Below, piece after piece: positions 15,801-30,800 of a DNA stretch of 64,000 bases. Both the position numbers and the translations under genes were made by a program. Positions within the stretch are counted from its first letter, which is position 1; each line of letters opens with the position of its first letter. The notes under the pieces were generated by a model, which worked only from the letters and a program-made list of their open reading frames with translations, ran no database searches and was not told the DNA's origin. The stretch comes from Heterobilharzia americana (taxonomy: Eukaryota; Platyhelminthes; Trematoda; Strigeidida; Schistosomatidae). The stretch covers positions 55,212,140 through 55,276,139 of the forward strand of contig OX104127.1 in the NCBI GenBank assembly GCA_944470555.2, read 5' to 3'.

Positions 15801-18800
15801 AAGAACATAATCATAACATGCCGCTTATGTTATTTTATTTCCTTACTTATTACCTAAACCAAAACTACGGTAGTGGGGGAGGGAAGAGCTACATAAGATA
15901 TACTCTGATCAGATATCGTATGTAATGAATCTATTTACAACTCTACCGTATCAAATCATGTAAAATTCATAGGATTGTAGATGATTTCTGCTAATATTAT
16001 TTTTCCCTTGAGAGCCTAGTGGAACATCAGTAGCACGTCTCCATTTCAATCTTTTCTCTCCAGTTTTTTAAACCTGGCTCCAACCCTGCCCAGAAGCTTT
16101 CACTTCTTCCTCACACGGTCCTCTCCATGTCATCGTCACCTTGGACTCTCAACTCGTCGTCTCCCATATGGGTTCCACTTGAGTGCCTAGCCTGGCAAGT
16201 GGTGTCCCCAAATGGTCTCCTCTTCATATACCCAACCCATCTCCACTTTCTTCTGTATATTTGTTGGGCGATAGGTTCTCGGTTGGTATCTTTTAGTCTC
16301 TCAAGTAGGATGAGGCTTAATATTTTGCTTGGGATGGACAGGAGTGAAGTATGATTCCATGACAGTTCTTGTTCTTGCAAAAACTTAGGTCGCCCTTCGT
16401 TGGGAGTTCGCTGGTAAGGTGAGCCTTCTTCCAATCAATAGGCAGGTACCTCTCCTTCCTTCCTTCCTTCCTTCCTTCCAAACCTTCTGCAATAGTAGTG
16501 TGAGTATGTCCACTGTTGTCTCTGCATCTGTTTTCAGTGCTTCTGGAGGAATTCTATCTGGTCCCTTCCCGCCTTTCAGTAACTATATGAAGTTCAAAAC
16601 TTCAATTCTGATTTTGTCGTAGTGCTCATGTTCACTAGTAGTTATGTGGCTGAGCTGCTCGTGGTATTTATGGATGAATTGCAGGTGGTGTTGGTGATGG
16701 TCGATTTAAGAGCTTCCATGTGCCAATCGAGATGTATTCCTTGTTTTCTTTCTTCTTCCTTCCTAATACAATTATGCGGGTTTTTTTCCAAATCTCTTAC
16801 AAAGAGCTTCAGTGTTCTTCCACACAGGTTCCTTCAGGGATGTTGTTTAATGTCTATCGTATTTTCCTGATGGCTAACGTGTAGATGTCCTTTGTAGTTT
16901 TGTCCTTCAGTTTCTGAGTGTTAAACTAAACTGTGGCCTCTCACCAACTTTTTTGAAGGCTTTCAACTTGATTTTGAAGGTTCCTTGCACTGGATAGTGA
17001 ATCGTGTAAACTTATATCTGCTCCCCTTCTTGATCTTGTGTCCAGTAGGCTGCATCTCCACATTCTTCACATTTAGATGAAGTTGATCTGACTTTGAGTG
17101 TGGTGTGTGTCCTGGATCTGGTGAAGTCCATGTCGCTTTGTGGATATCCTTGTGTTTGTACACAGTGCTTCCAATCACCAAATCGTTTAATGCGCAGAAA
17201 TCTTCAAACAGTTCTCCATTCTCATTCATTTCACCGAGTGCCTCTTGACACATGACTGGTTCTCTTCTTATTTTATCTGCTCCCAGTTAGGCATTCATGT
17301 CACCCCAACCATTATGACTTTGTTGTCGCCAACTGGAGTCTTGTCCAGTACTGATTGTAGTTGTCTGTAGAACTCCTCCTCCTTCTCTTCATCTGCATTA
17401 TTTGTAGGTGCATAGCGTTGTATGATTGGGGCTTTCCTTCATTACTTCTGAGTTGAATCTTGCTGTCATGATCCCGATCCTGGAGGAGACTGGTTCTCAC
17501 TGTAAGAGAGCCTTCGCTGTCCTTGGGAACATCATGATAGCCACTCCAGAACTCAGTGTGCTCGTGGTTGTCGTCTGGGTGACAATAACAGAGTAGATTA
17601 TTGGCTCCTCTCCAGTTGACAGTTTGGAGGGTCCACTTCCATTCCATCTGCTTCCGCAGATCCCTAGCACTTCTATGCTATACCTTCTCATTTCTTTTGC
17701 AATCTGGGCAGCCTTGCTAGGTTCAAACATGGTGTTCACATTCCATTTCCGCATCCTTATTTTCGCTTTCATGGAGAGGAGACACATCGGCCAATTGGCT
17801 TCCCGAAGGCAGGCTTTCACCAACCGGTGTCATTTCCTCTCCCCGATTACAGCGAGGAATAAGTTTATTTTTATTTTTTATATTTTCTTTGTGCTTTGAA
17901 GTTTTTTTAGTGATTGGATTGGTTTTACGAGGTAGGGTTTCTGGCCCTATCTTCCCTCTTTATCTGGGCTTAGGACTGGCTAGTAACTAGTGAACTAGTT
18001 AACTAGGCGAGGTTGTACCAATGAAAACGGTTTGAAATTTTCCAGTTACATTCATCTGAGATTCAAGTATGAAAGAGGTTGATTGAGAAACTGAATTTTC
18101 GTTGTGAAGTCAGTCAACTTGACTGATAATTACAGCTTTTAGTCAAATGTTTTACAATGGCTTATAAAATGGGAGTACATGAATTTGACAACAGTTTCTA
18201 AAAATTTTTTATCTAATTATCCCTACAAACAAGCTTTTTTAAGGTCATTTAAACATGTTATGTAACTGAACTATCTGCAACCTTTATCCAACAATGCTAG
18301 GTAGTATTAACTAGCTACTTCTTTTGTTACAATGCCTATTAGTTTTAAAATATCAATGAGGAGAACATGAAAACATGAAGATGACGATTCAATATGTTGA
18401 CCTAAAAGTTGGGTCTCATCCACTTAATTTACAGAGTTAAACTGCTTTAGTCACACGCCATTTATGACATAATATGGTACTACTATATATTGTTAGGTCT
18501 TGCCACTGTATATGTACGACTGGTTACTGAATTTCAGTAATACGCTGCTGACTGAATTGTATTTCTCCCTATTTCACGTTACCATAACACGTGTCCGTCA
18601 TTATAACTGGGACAATAGAATATTCTGTAAACGTTTATCTTAACAAAATGTTTATAACAGTAGGATTATTAAAGGTAGGTGTGGTTTAGAGACAACAATA
18701 CATCAGCTTCATTGTTACACGTTAAATATCTCAATTACAATGATCAATTATATTACGTAATAAGCACTTCCAGTCAAAAGCTTTAAATCTTATCAGTAAA

Positions 18801-21800
18801 CAGATAAAGGACTCGTTGAATACGAAGACTATTCCTCTTCAGTCTATGAATAATCATCTTGATGCCATGATGTACACAATCTAGAGGAGTATATCCACAT
18901 TAGGTTTCAAATGTGAAGTGAACTTTAGTCGACACATACTAAGTGATTATAATGAACGAATTTACACATTGAAGATTGTTTCAGTAAGCTGAATGGTTAA
19001 GTATACTTTAGTATTGCATTTCTAAATCTGTATAGCTGACTCATTTATTAATTTATCTGTAAACAGTTCAGTGGTGCAATTACCCTCAACTGACGAGTCT
19101 CAAACAGGACGAAACATATATTCTAGATTTCATTACCAGCCATCAGAAAGCAAATGATTCCATCTCTTAACTTGACGATTTATGGGGATTTTGTTCATAT
19201 CACTGTAGTATTCATTATGTTAATGATGGATCGTGGCTAGCAATGGAATCCAGGGTGAGCATTTCATCCTATTTGTGACTCTTCAGCTGGATGTACTTGC
19301 CTCCCAGTGAGTGATGTTGTTCCCATCGGGATTTGGACTCAAGAGTGATCGCTCCAAACTCTTAAGCGTTATCCACAACACCACCGAGCCACGATAGCCA
19401 CTTCTTGCGGGACGGGTATAGTTTTTAGCCTATATGATTGTTTCTTTATATCATACCGTCGTTGATTGGACCGAATTGATCGATCTCTATTAGCATACGG
19501 GCTCCTGTGCGGGCCATCGTGGCTCGGTGATGTAGTGGATAACGCGCTGGCGTTTGAAGCGATCGCTCCCGAGTTTGAATCCTGGTGGGAACAACACCAC
19601 TCACTAGGAGGCTGGTACATCCAGCTGACGAGTCCTAAATAGGACGAAATACGCATCGTGGATTCCACTGCTATCCACTATCCATCATTAACATAATTAC
19701 ATTGCTGGCAATATCGAGGCATCCGCACATAAGCCCATATGCTAATAGAGACCGTTCAATTCGGTCGAATCAACGACGGTATCATATGAAAACCCTTATA
19801 CTAGTATTCATTACAGTTTGATATTAGTTTTAAGCAGTTGTTTCTTTCTAAGAATGAGACTCATCAGCAGTATTCATCATTCATTGAAATTCTATCTTTA
19901 TTACTTAATTTCTTGATCATTTAATCGTTTATTTAAATCTGATAATTCTGCGGTGGTTAGAATCTTCATGATAGAAAGTTTATTTTTGTTTTCCGTTGCA
20001 ACACTGGAGAAACGAGTATTTTAAATTTAATTAAGCAACCTAAAGCAATACCGAATAAGCCTTTCCATGTGACAATGATAAATACATTACTGAAGTAGAA
20101 ATATAATACTCAAATGTTTATGTAAAAACAGTAGATAAGACCTTTCTTATCCTTTACTTTATCTTGAATGTTACTTATATGTCCAGTACAGAGTCATATT
20201 CGTATCAACATAAATAAGGCAATTTTAAATTATGCAAATTGGATGAGAAGATAATTATAGTCTAGTTGGTGGTGGCCGATGACTTATGTCTAATGTCACA
20301 CAAACTTCAAGATCTACAGGCGAAATCCATCAAGTTGACAGAAGAGGTAGGGCAGGGCAGGGCAGCGAAGACTGTACTTCAAGTGAATATGGAGAAGACA
20401 GAGGTGATGAAGATACCCAACCAATGAGCAGAACAACAACAACAACAACAACAACAACAAGCTCTAATCATCATCAATGGGAGAAACTTAAAGGAAGTAG
20501 CCTCCTTCACCTATCTAGGCAGCACTGTTTCAACTACAGGCGGCACAGATGAGGATGTCAAAGCCAGCCAGAATCAGAAAGACAGCAAGACAGGCGTTCA
20601 TTAACCTGAAACCAGTGTGGAGATCTACTGTACTCCACTCAGCATAAAGTGTGAACAACATCCGGATTTTCAACACCAACGTCAAGTCAGTGCTTCTGTA
20701 TGGATCAGAGACTTGGCGCGTTACGAAAGGGATTTCCAACAAACTACAGACATTCATCAACGACTGCCTACACTGGCTCACTCGTTACTGAAGATCAGAT
20801 GGCCAGAATAATAAGAATGAGCAACAAGGAACTCTGGTAATGAATCAACCAACAACCTACCACTCAACAAATATGCAGTGGAAGGAAGTGGAGATGGATT
20901 GGGCATGCACTGAGAAGCCCGACTGAGGACATCATATGCCAGGCCAGGCCGTCTAGAGGAGTCCAACTGGGAGACGACGAGTTGATGGTCCGAGGGGAGG
21001 CTGAGATGGAGGAGATCATGTGAGGAATAAATGAACGTTTGTGGGCAATCGTGGAGCCAGGTTGAAAAGATTGCAGAGAAGGTAGTGGAATGGAAGCGTG
21101 CTACTGAAGCCCTATGTTCCACTAGGAACTCAAGGGACAAATGATGATGATGAAAGCTGGCTAGCAGTGGGATGCACGATGCGTGTTTCATCCTATTCGA
21201 GACTGGTCAACTGAATGTACCACCCTCCCAGTGAGGGATATTGTTTGTATAAATACACTATCGCGGGAACGATAGCTTCAAACGTCAGAACATTTTCCAC
21301 TAGGTCAACGAGTCATGATACCCACTTCTTGTGAGTCAGATATAGTATAGTCTTTGGTGTTATAGCTGGTCATTAACTACCATTCATATCAAGTTTCGAA
21401 ATATCAGGAACAACGAGGTATTCATGCAGGGATTAGTATGCTAATAAAGACCGATCAATTCAGACCAGTGATGACGGGATAATACAAGCAATATCATATA
21501 AATTATACTTGTCACCGATAAGTGGGTAGATGATGCTCTGATGTTTGGAGCAATCGTTCCCGGACTCGAGTATTTGTGGGAACAACATCACTCACTGGAT
21601 GGCAGGTATATCCAACTAGTGAGTCTTAAATAGAAGTAAACGCGTTTCTTGGATTCCACTGCCAACTAACATCCAGTATTAGTATTTTCACTCAGATTAT
21701 CGTCAACCCTCTTAAGAAATATTTCTCAAAATAACAGGATTTCATTCACAAGTTCCCCTTTACGAATATAGAAAGATTAGGCATAACGGAAGAGAGTGAA

Positions 21801-24800
21801 GAGAAAGCATGATATCACTCTAACTTGTCATTTTCTAATCAGCTAACTGTTTACAACTAGATTACATCCGAGATTTACCGTACTTGAGTTCATGAATACA
21901 AAGTCGGTTATTGGAAAAAGTTCACCAATGTAAGGGCATGATAAGAATGGAAGTAAAGCAAAGTATAGTGAAAACACTTGGTTAATAGAAATGGACAGGG
22001 GTGGCAACAAGAATATACAGTGAAAGAGAAAAAAATTATTGTGCAGTTTAAGTCACATGATTGTATAAAATAAAATTTCTCAAAACCAGAGGTCTCATGA
22101 CATGTCAGTATTCTATCAATGGGTCGATTTTGGTTTAGTTTGCAAATCACTTAAAAAGTTTACAATTCATGTTAACATTTCTTACAACTGAGTGAATAGT
22201 TTTTCAACTGCCCAACTCTTCCGTTGGGAATCACTCCACAGCCGAGACCATGAGGTGTGATCTCTGATACAAAAGTACTGAACAGTCTAACTAGTAGTTA
22301 GAAATCATTCATACTGACCTACAGATTTCGCTAACCTGACAGATCAGAGGGTTGTTTCGTTTATTTTGGCGGCCAAATCTGGAAAAATTCAGCTCATAGT
22401 GGTGAACTGTTTACACCACTTGAATTTAGCTAGCTGATTTACATGGACCGATATATCTGAAATGGCTGACAGTGGAATCGAGGACTCGTGTTTCGTCCCA
22501 GTTAGAACTTGTCAGTTGGATGTGTACACCTTCACTTCCACTCCCAGTGAGTGAAGTTATTCTTTAAAATAGTTGATTTAACTAACCTCTGAACAGCTGA
22601 GTATTTCGTCCACTAATTTCTTCGTCTAAATCACTTCACTTACGACAATAAAGCATAACATAAGAGCATTGATATCAAGTCATTAGGGTTAACCGCAACT
22701 AAGTCGACAGTCATTTAAAAACGATTACGAAATGACATAACAAGATAATGAAAAATGGGCTAACCAATTTATATCCCATTCAATCAACTATCTAGAGAGA
22801 GGGAGAGAGAAAAAAGCTACTTAATTCATTCTAAGCCTAATTATGTAGTTAACTTGGAAAGTATTAATTTTCACCCAATTTCTCGTAAAGTTGACACTAG
22901 ATAATAATTATCTAAAGCTTATCATCATCCCGGTAATTATGTTGAAATAGATATGCGTATATTTTGTTAAAGGAATTAAAATTACGACCATAATAGTGAT
23001 AATAACCACGAATCTGAGTAACCTAAAGAGGAACTGAACCAATAAGTTGCTACTTTAAGTAGCAACTTAGTTATTATGAAATCGGTGACTAGTTGCGGTT
23101 AACGAACATCCTAGAATTCCGATTATACAGCAGACAATGTCATAAAATGACGAATATTACTTAGGACTAGACAATATAAAGTTGGTTATGCTTCAGTGAC
23201 CAACTGCAGCAGCGAGTGACATGGGTCCAAACCTCAGGCGGGACAACAGCCGCATCTGGGTTACTGACGAGTGCCAACAAGCACGAAACCAAGGTCAGGC
23301 AGTGTGTCCTGCAGATCGCCTCCAACTAGCTAACATCTATCAATGTTCACCACGATGCTGGGCCCCCAAGCTTGATGGCCACATTGCAAATATGATCAAT
23401 AGAATTCAGTTGGTACTCGAAATTGGTTGCTTTTCTTTGAACAATCAGTGTAGGTAATTTGTTTGTTTAGTACCAATGATAGATTGCGGCTAACAGTGGA
23501 ATCCAAGACTCTCACTTCGTCCTACTTAGGGCTCGTCAGCTGGATAGTACTCGATCAAAGTTTGTCTGTTTGCTCTTGTGGCACAATTCTCCAAGTTTAA
23601 CATTGTAACCAGAGTTTTTAAAGGACTTCATGATGGCTACTGACAAGTAAGTTGCACTATAAGAGTGAGCCTCTTACAATTTTTTCGAGGAATGGTTGCT
23701 TTAGATTTACTGAAATAAATTTTCTGTTACTCAGTAATACTAATCCAGTCTCTTGTTCATAGTACGTAAGTAACCACTGCATTCTTAACCAAGCAGATAA
23801 TAGTAGCAGTCAAGTGCTAGATTAATCTGCATACGTCTCATACTTCCTGAATAGATTATAGCCATGTTAGTCTGAACAGTACTATAAACCATATGACATA
23901 GTTAATTATTGACATTTTTCTTCCCAGTATGCGACTCCTCAGAAGTACGCACTCACGACCCCGTCCATCAGATATGAAACTATTGATTGCATGAAACAAA
24001 ATCTCCCATTAACCTCAAAATATATTACTGTCCAGTGCTCATTAGCGATTTGCTTCTAGATGGATATCCTGAAGTTGTAATGAGAAGCCGATACTAATGG
24101 GAACAAATAGGTCAGAAGTTAAGCAAATACCAACTAAAGATCTTGGTAGATAGTCATACTATGTTGTGAACTCACAAAAGTTGGAAACTATGGATCGCTG
24201 AATCCTAACGCAATAGCTGAATGATTAGCGCAATCACCATGATACCTGAAGGTCCCGAGTTTGATCTCTGGGGGGGGGGAGACAGTGTTGAGTAAGCGTG
24301 CTACTGAGAAGTCCCGTACTAGGGCGAAACAGCATGTTTTCAACTGTTACCGGTTCATAATGAGTACAATATTAAAAATAATATTAACTCTGTAAACATA
24401 ATAATCCACTGACGTACAGGTTTGATCAGGTGAGAATAGAATATCTGTGATCCTAAATTTTAACCATAAAACATGATTACATCATTCAATTTTAATATTG
24501 GAAAGAATTAGAAAACTATTGCAGCTGATTATTTTAATCGAGTTTTTCTCTCATATCTCTGATTAATACAAGAGTGTATCATTAAGTTATAAAGGATGAT
24601 GAAGTTATTTTATTCAGGGTTTATGAATTGGTTCTTCGTCTCCTTTTTTTATTGCTCCTTTTATCATCTTAAAGAATTCTGGACATCACTCAAGTAAACA
24701 CTTCTGTCAGTCATCTATAAATGTTATGTTAACCTAATGAAGTATATTACTTAATTAAGAATTTCAATTAAAATACACATAATTATATAATCTTTGAAAA

Positions 24801-27800
24801 AGTTGACATATTAGTGAAATACAGGTAAAGATGAATTGTAATAATGGAGCATTTCATCCTATTTGTGACTCTTCAGCTGGATGTACTTGCCTCCCAGTGA
24901 GTGATGTTGTTCCCATCGGGATTTGGACTCGAGAGTGATCGCTTCAAACTCCAGAGTGTTATCCACAACACCACCGAGCCACGATAGCCACTTCTTGTGG
25001 GACGGGTATAGTTTTTAGCCTATATGATTGTTTTTTTTAATATCATACCGTCGTTGATTGGACCGGATTGATCGATCTCTATTAGCATATGGGCTCCTGT
25101 ACGGATACCTCGATATTACCTGTGCTCTTATCCATCATTACAATTATATATGCTAACGATGAATTGTTTAGACCTTAAGCGATTAAAAAATTTCCTAATT
25201 TCTGGACTTGTTAGCTTCAAAACAGAAGATTTTCCTACTGACTGAGAGGAGCATCATCGCCAAAGTTTTGTAGACTTTTCTATTCATCATTCCACTTTTC
25301 ATGTTAGACGTTAACCTAACCTATATTATTGCCTATAATACTGACAGAAGTAGGAAAATGTCAAACAATGAGTTCCAATCCAGTGGGCTAATGGCATCAT
25401 ACTGGTCAAAGAACCTGGAGGTACTGGGTTCGATCTCTGGTAGGGTCACAGGTATGCACTGCTAAGGATGTAACAGAATGTTAAGTTTTCAATAGTTTTC
25501 TAACTAATATCAATCCATGATGAGTACCACCTTTAATCACTTGGCAGAAAACTGTACTTATCCATGTTTCACACATATTGACACTCATCAGTGAGCTGCA
25601 TTCATAGAATACATGTTTCATCAGAACTTTTAGCCCATGTCTTTCAGATATGAGGGGGATAGAGAATCATATCACATTTTAGTCAGTAGACACAGTGAGT
25701 ACTTGATCGATAAGTATCGATTAGCACTGAGCACTCAAGACATCAATTAAGATTTGGTGGCTAGTTTTTATATACGTAATTCAAAATTATTTTCCTGAAC
25801 TATAAACACTCTTCCCATATTATACTGTACACATCTCAGTTCTGGTTATTAGGAGCTAATTCATTCATTTCTTATAAAAATGCTGAAATTGCCCTTTTTT
25901 TGATACTCACCTATTTGACCGAATAAATACATTGTTATTAACCTATCTTACTATTGTTATCCTTCGGAAAATATATTTGGCTTCCATAAACAGTTCTCAG
26001 ACATCCTGATATTGAAGTCATTGCTGGTAAATACTGGAAAGAAGGATTTGCTCATTTGATAAATATCAAATAGTGGTTTTTGATTATTGGTATTAATAAT
26101 GAGGATAATTGAATTGTGATTGACCCACTGACTGGAAAAGTCAACGTAGAACATTGCACACAGGTGCATCGGCTCAACTTACCACCATTTACCAAAGTAT
26201 ACCATCAACAGGTGGATTGAAAAAGAATGATGTTAAACTAGATAAAGCAGTGTGAGAGAATAAACAATTTGAAGATGAAAATACATCCATACAAAAAGGA
26301 CAGAATGAACTGCAGCCCAGTATGCTCGTCCTTTGACAGTCGGGGTCACAGATGACGCAAGTTGGAAAATACCAAACAGGTCTTCCGTATCCCAGCTGGA
26401 ATCTCCTCAGCAGCAAACTTTTTTGAAGTAATGCAACTCTAAGTAGGTGAAGTGGTCGACATACTCCACCACTTCAGTTCCTATCACTAAACTAGGAGTA
26501 CTTGCACCAAAAATGAGTTTTTTGACTATTGAAGTGGTAGTGAATATTACAGAATGTCACTAGCTTCCCAAATCGCTCAGTGGTAATGTCTCTAAATACA
26601 ACACTGGGTGATATGGGTTCCAGTGTCAGAGGGGACACCTTTCTGGCGATTACTGACAGGTACCAAAGCTTCTTATCTATTACTTCCATCCAACTAACAT
26701 CTATGACATTCCACAGAGATGATAAGTCTCCTAGCTAGGTGAATGGATTACAAAGTGATCGATAGGATTCGATCATTACTCAGAACTAGACAACAGTGAC
26801 CAGTCAAGTTCCAAGAAGTGAAGGTAGATAGACGCCTATAAAATGTCCCCCTCAAAGGTGAACATTATACTTTAAACTGAACACTTGAGTGATAAATACT
26901 GAACTTGATCAATAAAAATTACTGAAGATTATTTCATCAACATCATTATTTCGTTCCTCAAAATATCCTTCTGATTAAGTATTACATCATTACTATGTAC
27001 TCATCTTAAGAGGATAATATAAAGTGATCTCTTAAAGTTTTTATTGTACGACAAATATCACAATGAAGTAAAGTAAAACTGGTTACTTTAACCTTTCGTT
27101 TAAGTTACTGTGAACAATTTAAGAAGTGGGCATTATGCCCAATTATGTAAACTATCTCACACAGTTGTTCATTTTCTTAGTTACGTTACTATGACGGTTA
27201 ATCTGACTAATTTAAAAAGTCGAACGAAATTATGTTAGAAGAGCCACTTTCGCAATTAACTCAACAAATAGATTATTTATTTGTCACAGTCATTTTTGTT
27301 CTCTTTTACTCAAGTGTTCACACTTTCATCAATTACATCCAAAGTCTACAATATGTATTGAACAAATCGCTATGATTACACAAAGATAATTATGAGATAT
27401 ATCCGATTTATTGTATGATTGACCTTAGAAACTGAATGAGGAACAAAGATCTCATTTTAAGACCTCATTGATTGTGATCATCTTGGGATAAAAATCAGAA
27501 CATCTATTTATAAAGATAGAAATGATACGACTTTAAGTGACTTCGATTGATATTTTGAGCATAAATCGTTCCTTTGTTCATTCTTAAACGGTTGACTGTT
27601 ACTACAAGATGATCACGAAAAAGACTGGTTAATAGCAAAACCTACTAATGAACAACTTGAGTAGTATTCATCCCGGACTGATATCAGTTGAAGAAACTTT
27701 GGAAATCTGGGAGCATTGAACAGTTATTTTGTCCTGGTACCAGACTTCTGAGCAGTATGCACCCATGATCCGGATAGTGATTAGGTAGACATGAGGACAA

Positions 27801-30800
27801 ATACTCAACGATAACATTGAGTGGTGAATGGAACAGCTGTCAAGTTCTCTCACGCTGATGTCAGTCCATGATAAATATCAACTTGGAATCAATAAATACC
27901 TACAAACTTCCAAATTGAACTTGGGTAGCAGTTAGAAACAATCTGGCAGGCTGACTTGGATAGACCAGTATATCTTAAATTTTTGGTGGACGAAATCCAC
28001 ATATCATCTTGAATAAATTCTGATTACTCAGCTTGTTCAAGAGCATATTTCACCAGTTCTCGTGATACTTTTGTGGTTTTTGCTACGGAATGGTTTCTAG
28101 CAGAAATCTTCTTCAAATCACAGTTGAGCAGATGAGAAAAGTTACTTAATTAAGAGAACTAACTAACATTTACCAATGTACACCACGATGCTAAGCCTCA
28201 CAGCTTGGTGACCTCATTGCAAAAATTCCTTCAAGATTGTAGGTACGCCTTGCTGACGAGCATCGACAAGCATTAAACCAAAGTCAAACAGGACTTGTTG
28301 CTGATTGCTTCCAATCAACTAATACTTAAGGACTATATAACAACGAATAATCCGCAGTTTTTGTCGTCTGCATGACTAATATCGATAACTGGAGATAAAA
28401 TAATTTAAGTTTACCGAAGATTCTAACATATTTGGGTCGATTTCGTTACAATAACCAGAGTTTCCTCATGGTTGTAATCATGGCTGTAATCACCCTATTA
28501 TTGTGTAGTATATAAAACTGTAATTAATCCCGAAATTTATTTTGGAGATATTTATGTCTATCTGACAGGAATTTTTGGCCACAGACGTTTTTCATATCAA
28601 CAGACTTATCATCAATTTCCAAGTAGACTAAAGCCAACCCATTGATTGAATGGTAATGAGTTCGTCGATAGATCTGAAGGTCTCAAGTTCAACCCTTGAT
28701 AGGGTCAAGGGGTGCAAGTTGCTCTGAAGTTTTCAGTGTTTATTCAACTGATTTCAGTCCATAATGAATACTACCATTCAAAAGAAATTCTGTACACCTA
28801 TTTGTTTAAGTTTATTCAGAGCGAAAATTCAGCACTTGTCTATTTGCTAATATAGGTCAGAAAGACATTGATGTAAAATAGGCATATGATTGGTTGCTTG
28901 ATTCGGGATGTAGATGGGTTAGAAGGACAGGTTAAATAAGAGAGAGAGAGAGAGGGAGAGAAGAAATCAAATGCCTGAACAAAGCTGGGCTTTCATATGG
29001 TATGAAGACAAAGATCTAAACAGGGGGTGGATGATTTCCTTATGAGACAATCTACACCAAAACATCTATCCATTAATTATTGATTAGTTAGATTGAAATC
29101 TCATAAATTTCACAATACCAGGTCATCCGATTCGATACTTGTATGAAACATTTCAGTACACTTTTTCAGCCTTTGTAGAAACTTGTCTTCTCCTGTTATT
29201 ATTATTATGATTTGTACCTTGGGTTCTTAGTGGAACATACAGCTTCAGTAACACGTTGCCATTCCAATCTCTTCTCTGCAGTCTTTTTCATTCCTTCCTC
29301 TCACGATCTCCTCCATTTCACCCTTGGACACCCAACTCATCGTTTCCCATTTGGGTTCCACTCAAGGACCTGGTCTTTCGCGTGATGTCTCCAAATGGTT
29401 TTCTCAGTGTATACCCAATCCATCTCCACTTCCTTCTGCATATTTGTTCAGCGATAGATTCATGGTTGCTTCGTCGTAGGGCAAGCCAGAGTTCCTTGTT
29501 GCTTATTCTTTCTGGCCATCTGATCTTTAGTATCGAGTGAGCATAGGCAGCTGATGAGGTATGTCTGTAGTTTGTTGTAAACGCACCAGGTTTCTGAACC
29601 ATCACATAGAAGCACTGACTTGACTGATATTAGCGTTGAAAATCGGCATGTTGTCCACGCTCTATGCCGAGTGGAGTGCAGTGCAGTGCAGTCGATCTCC
29701 ATACTGATTTCAGAGTAATGCAGGAAGGCCTGTATTGCCGTCTTTCCGATCCTGGCTGCTTTGACATAGTCATCTGTGCCTGTGCCGCCTGCATTTGAAA
29801 CGATACTGTCTAAAAAGGTAGGTAGCCAGGTGAAAGAGACAACTTCCTTTGGTTTACTCCCGTTGATGATGACTGGTGCTTGTTGTTGGTGGTGGTGGTT
29901 GGGTATCTTCATCAACTCTGTCTTCTCTGCATTCACCTGAAAGAAGTCCCTTCTTCGCTGCCCTGCCTCACTTCTTCTGTCAACTTGTTCGTTTTCGCCT
30001 GTAGATCATCAAGTCTTTACGACTAGACATTAAACATAAGTCATCCACATTGGCGAAATCCAAATCTTCTAAGGTGTTTTCATCGGTCCAACGTATAGCC
30101 GTAACTAGCTAGCTAGCTAGCTTTCCCTCACCATCTTTCATTGGTTTCATCTGTGCTGTGTTGGTCTCTACCCTCCCAGATAGTAACCTGGTTATTTGAT
30201 ATAGTGTTGTCAGGTCTCTGTCTTCTCTTACCTGCAGCCTGTTCTGTTTGACTTGCCAGTGTGTCGTGGAAGTATCTTTTGTCTTTTTGCACACTCTCCT
30301 CTACTTCTTTGTCAGTGTAGCTTTTTATAGGTTGTGTTCAGTTCCTCTTTTCGTTGTTCATCCCTGCACTGCACTACACTGCACTGGTTCATCTTCTGCT
30401 TCATCATCTTACTCTTCTCTATTCTCTTCTATCAGCTTCCATGTGTCCATCGAGATCCATTCTTAAATACCACTGCATATCACAGGAATTATTTTACACC
30501 TGTATTGAGACCAGTTAATGTGGGTAAAGAAGCACATTGGATGGTTGGTAGTCATTCTTCTATAGAAAAATGGGACCAGGCTCTAATGCACAACGTTCGG
30601 AGTAGCCGAGTCTTATATCTCCACTAAGAGATAAAAGGCAACAAGGTTGAATACAAAACAATGAAAATTGCATGATAAAATCTCTTCGAAGTCATGTTGT
30701 GATTAAGATGGAGATGAGTCATGGTCTGTCTGTCTTGTTACTATCGTTGCACAACCAAATCATCTACAGTCCAGGCATTACTGCGTAACAGTCCGAATCG

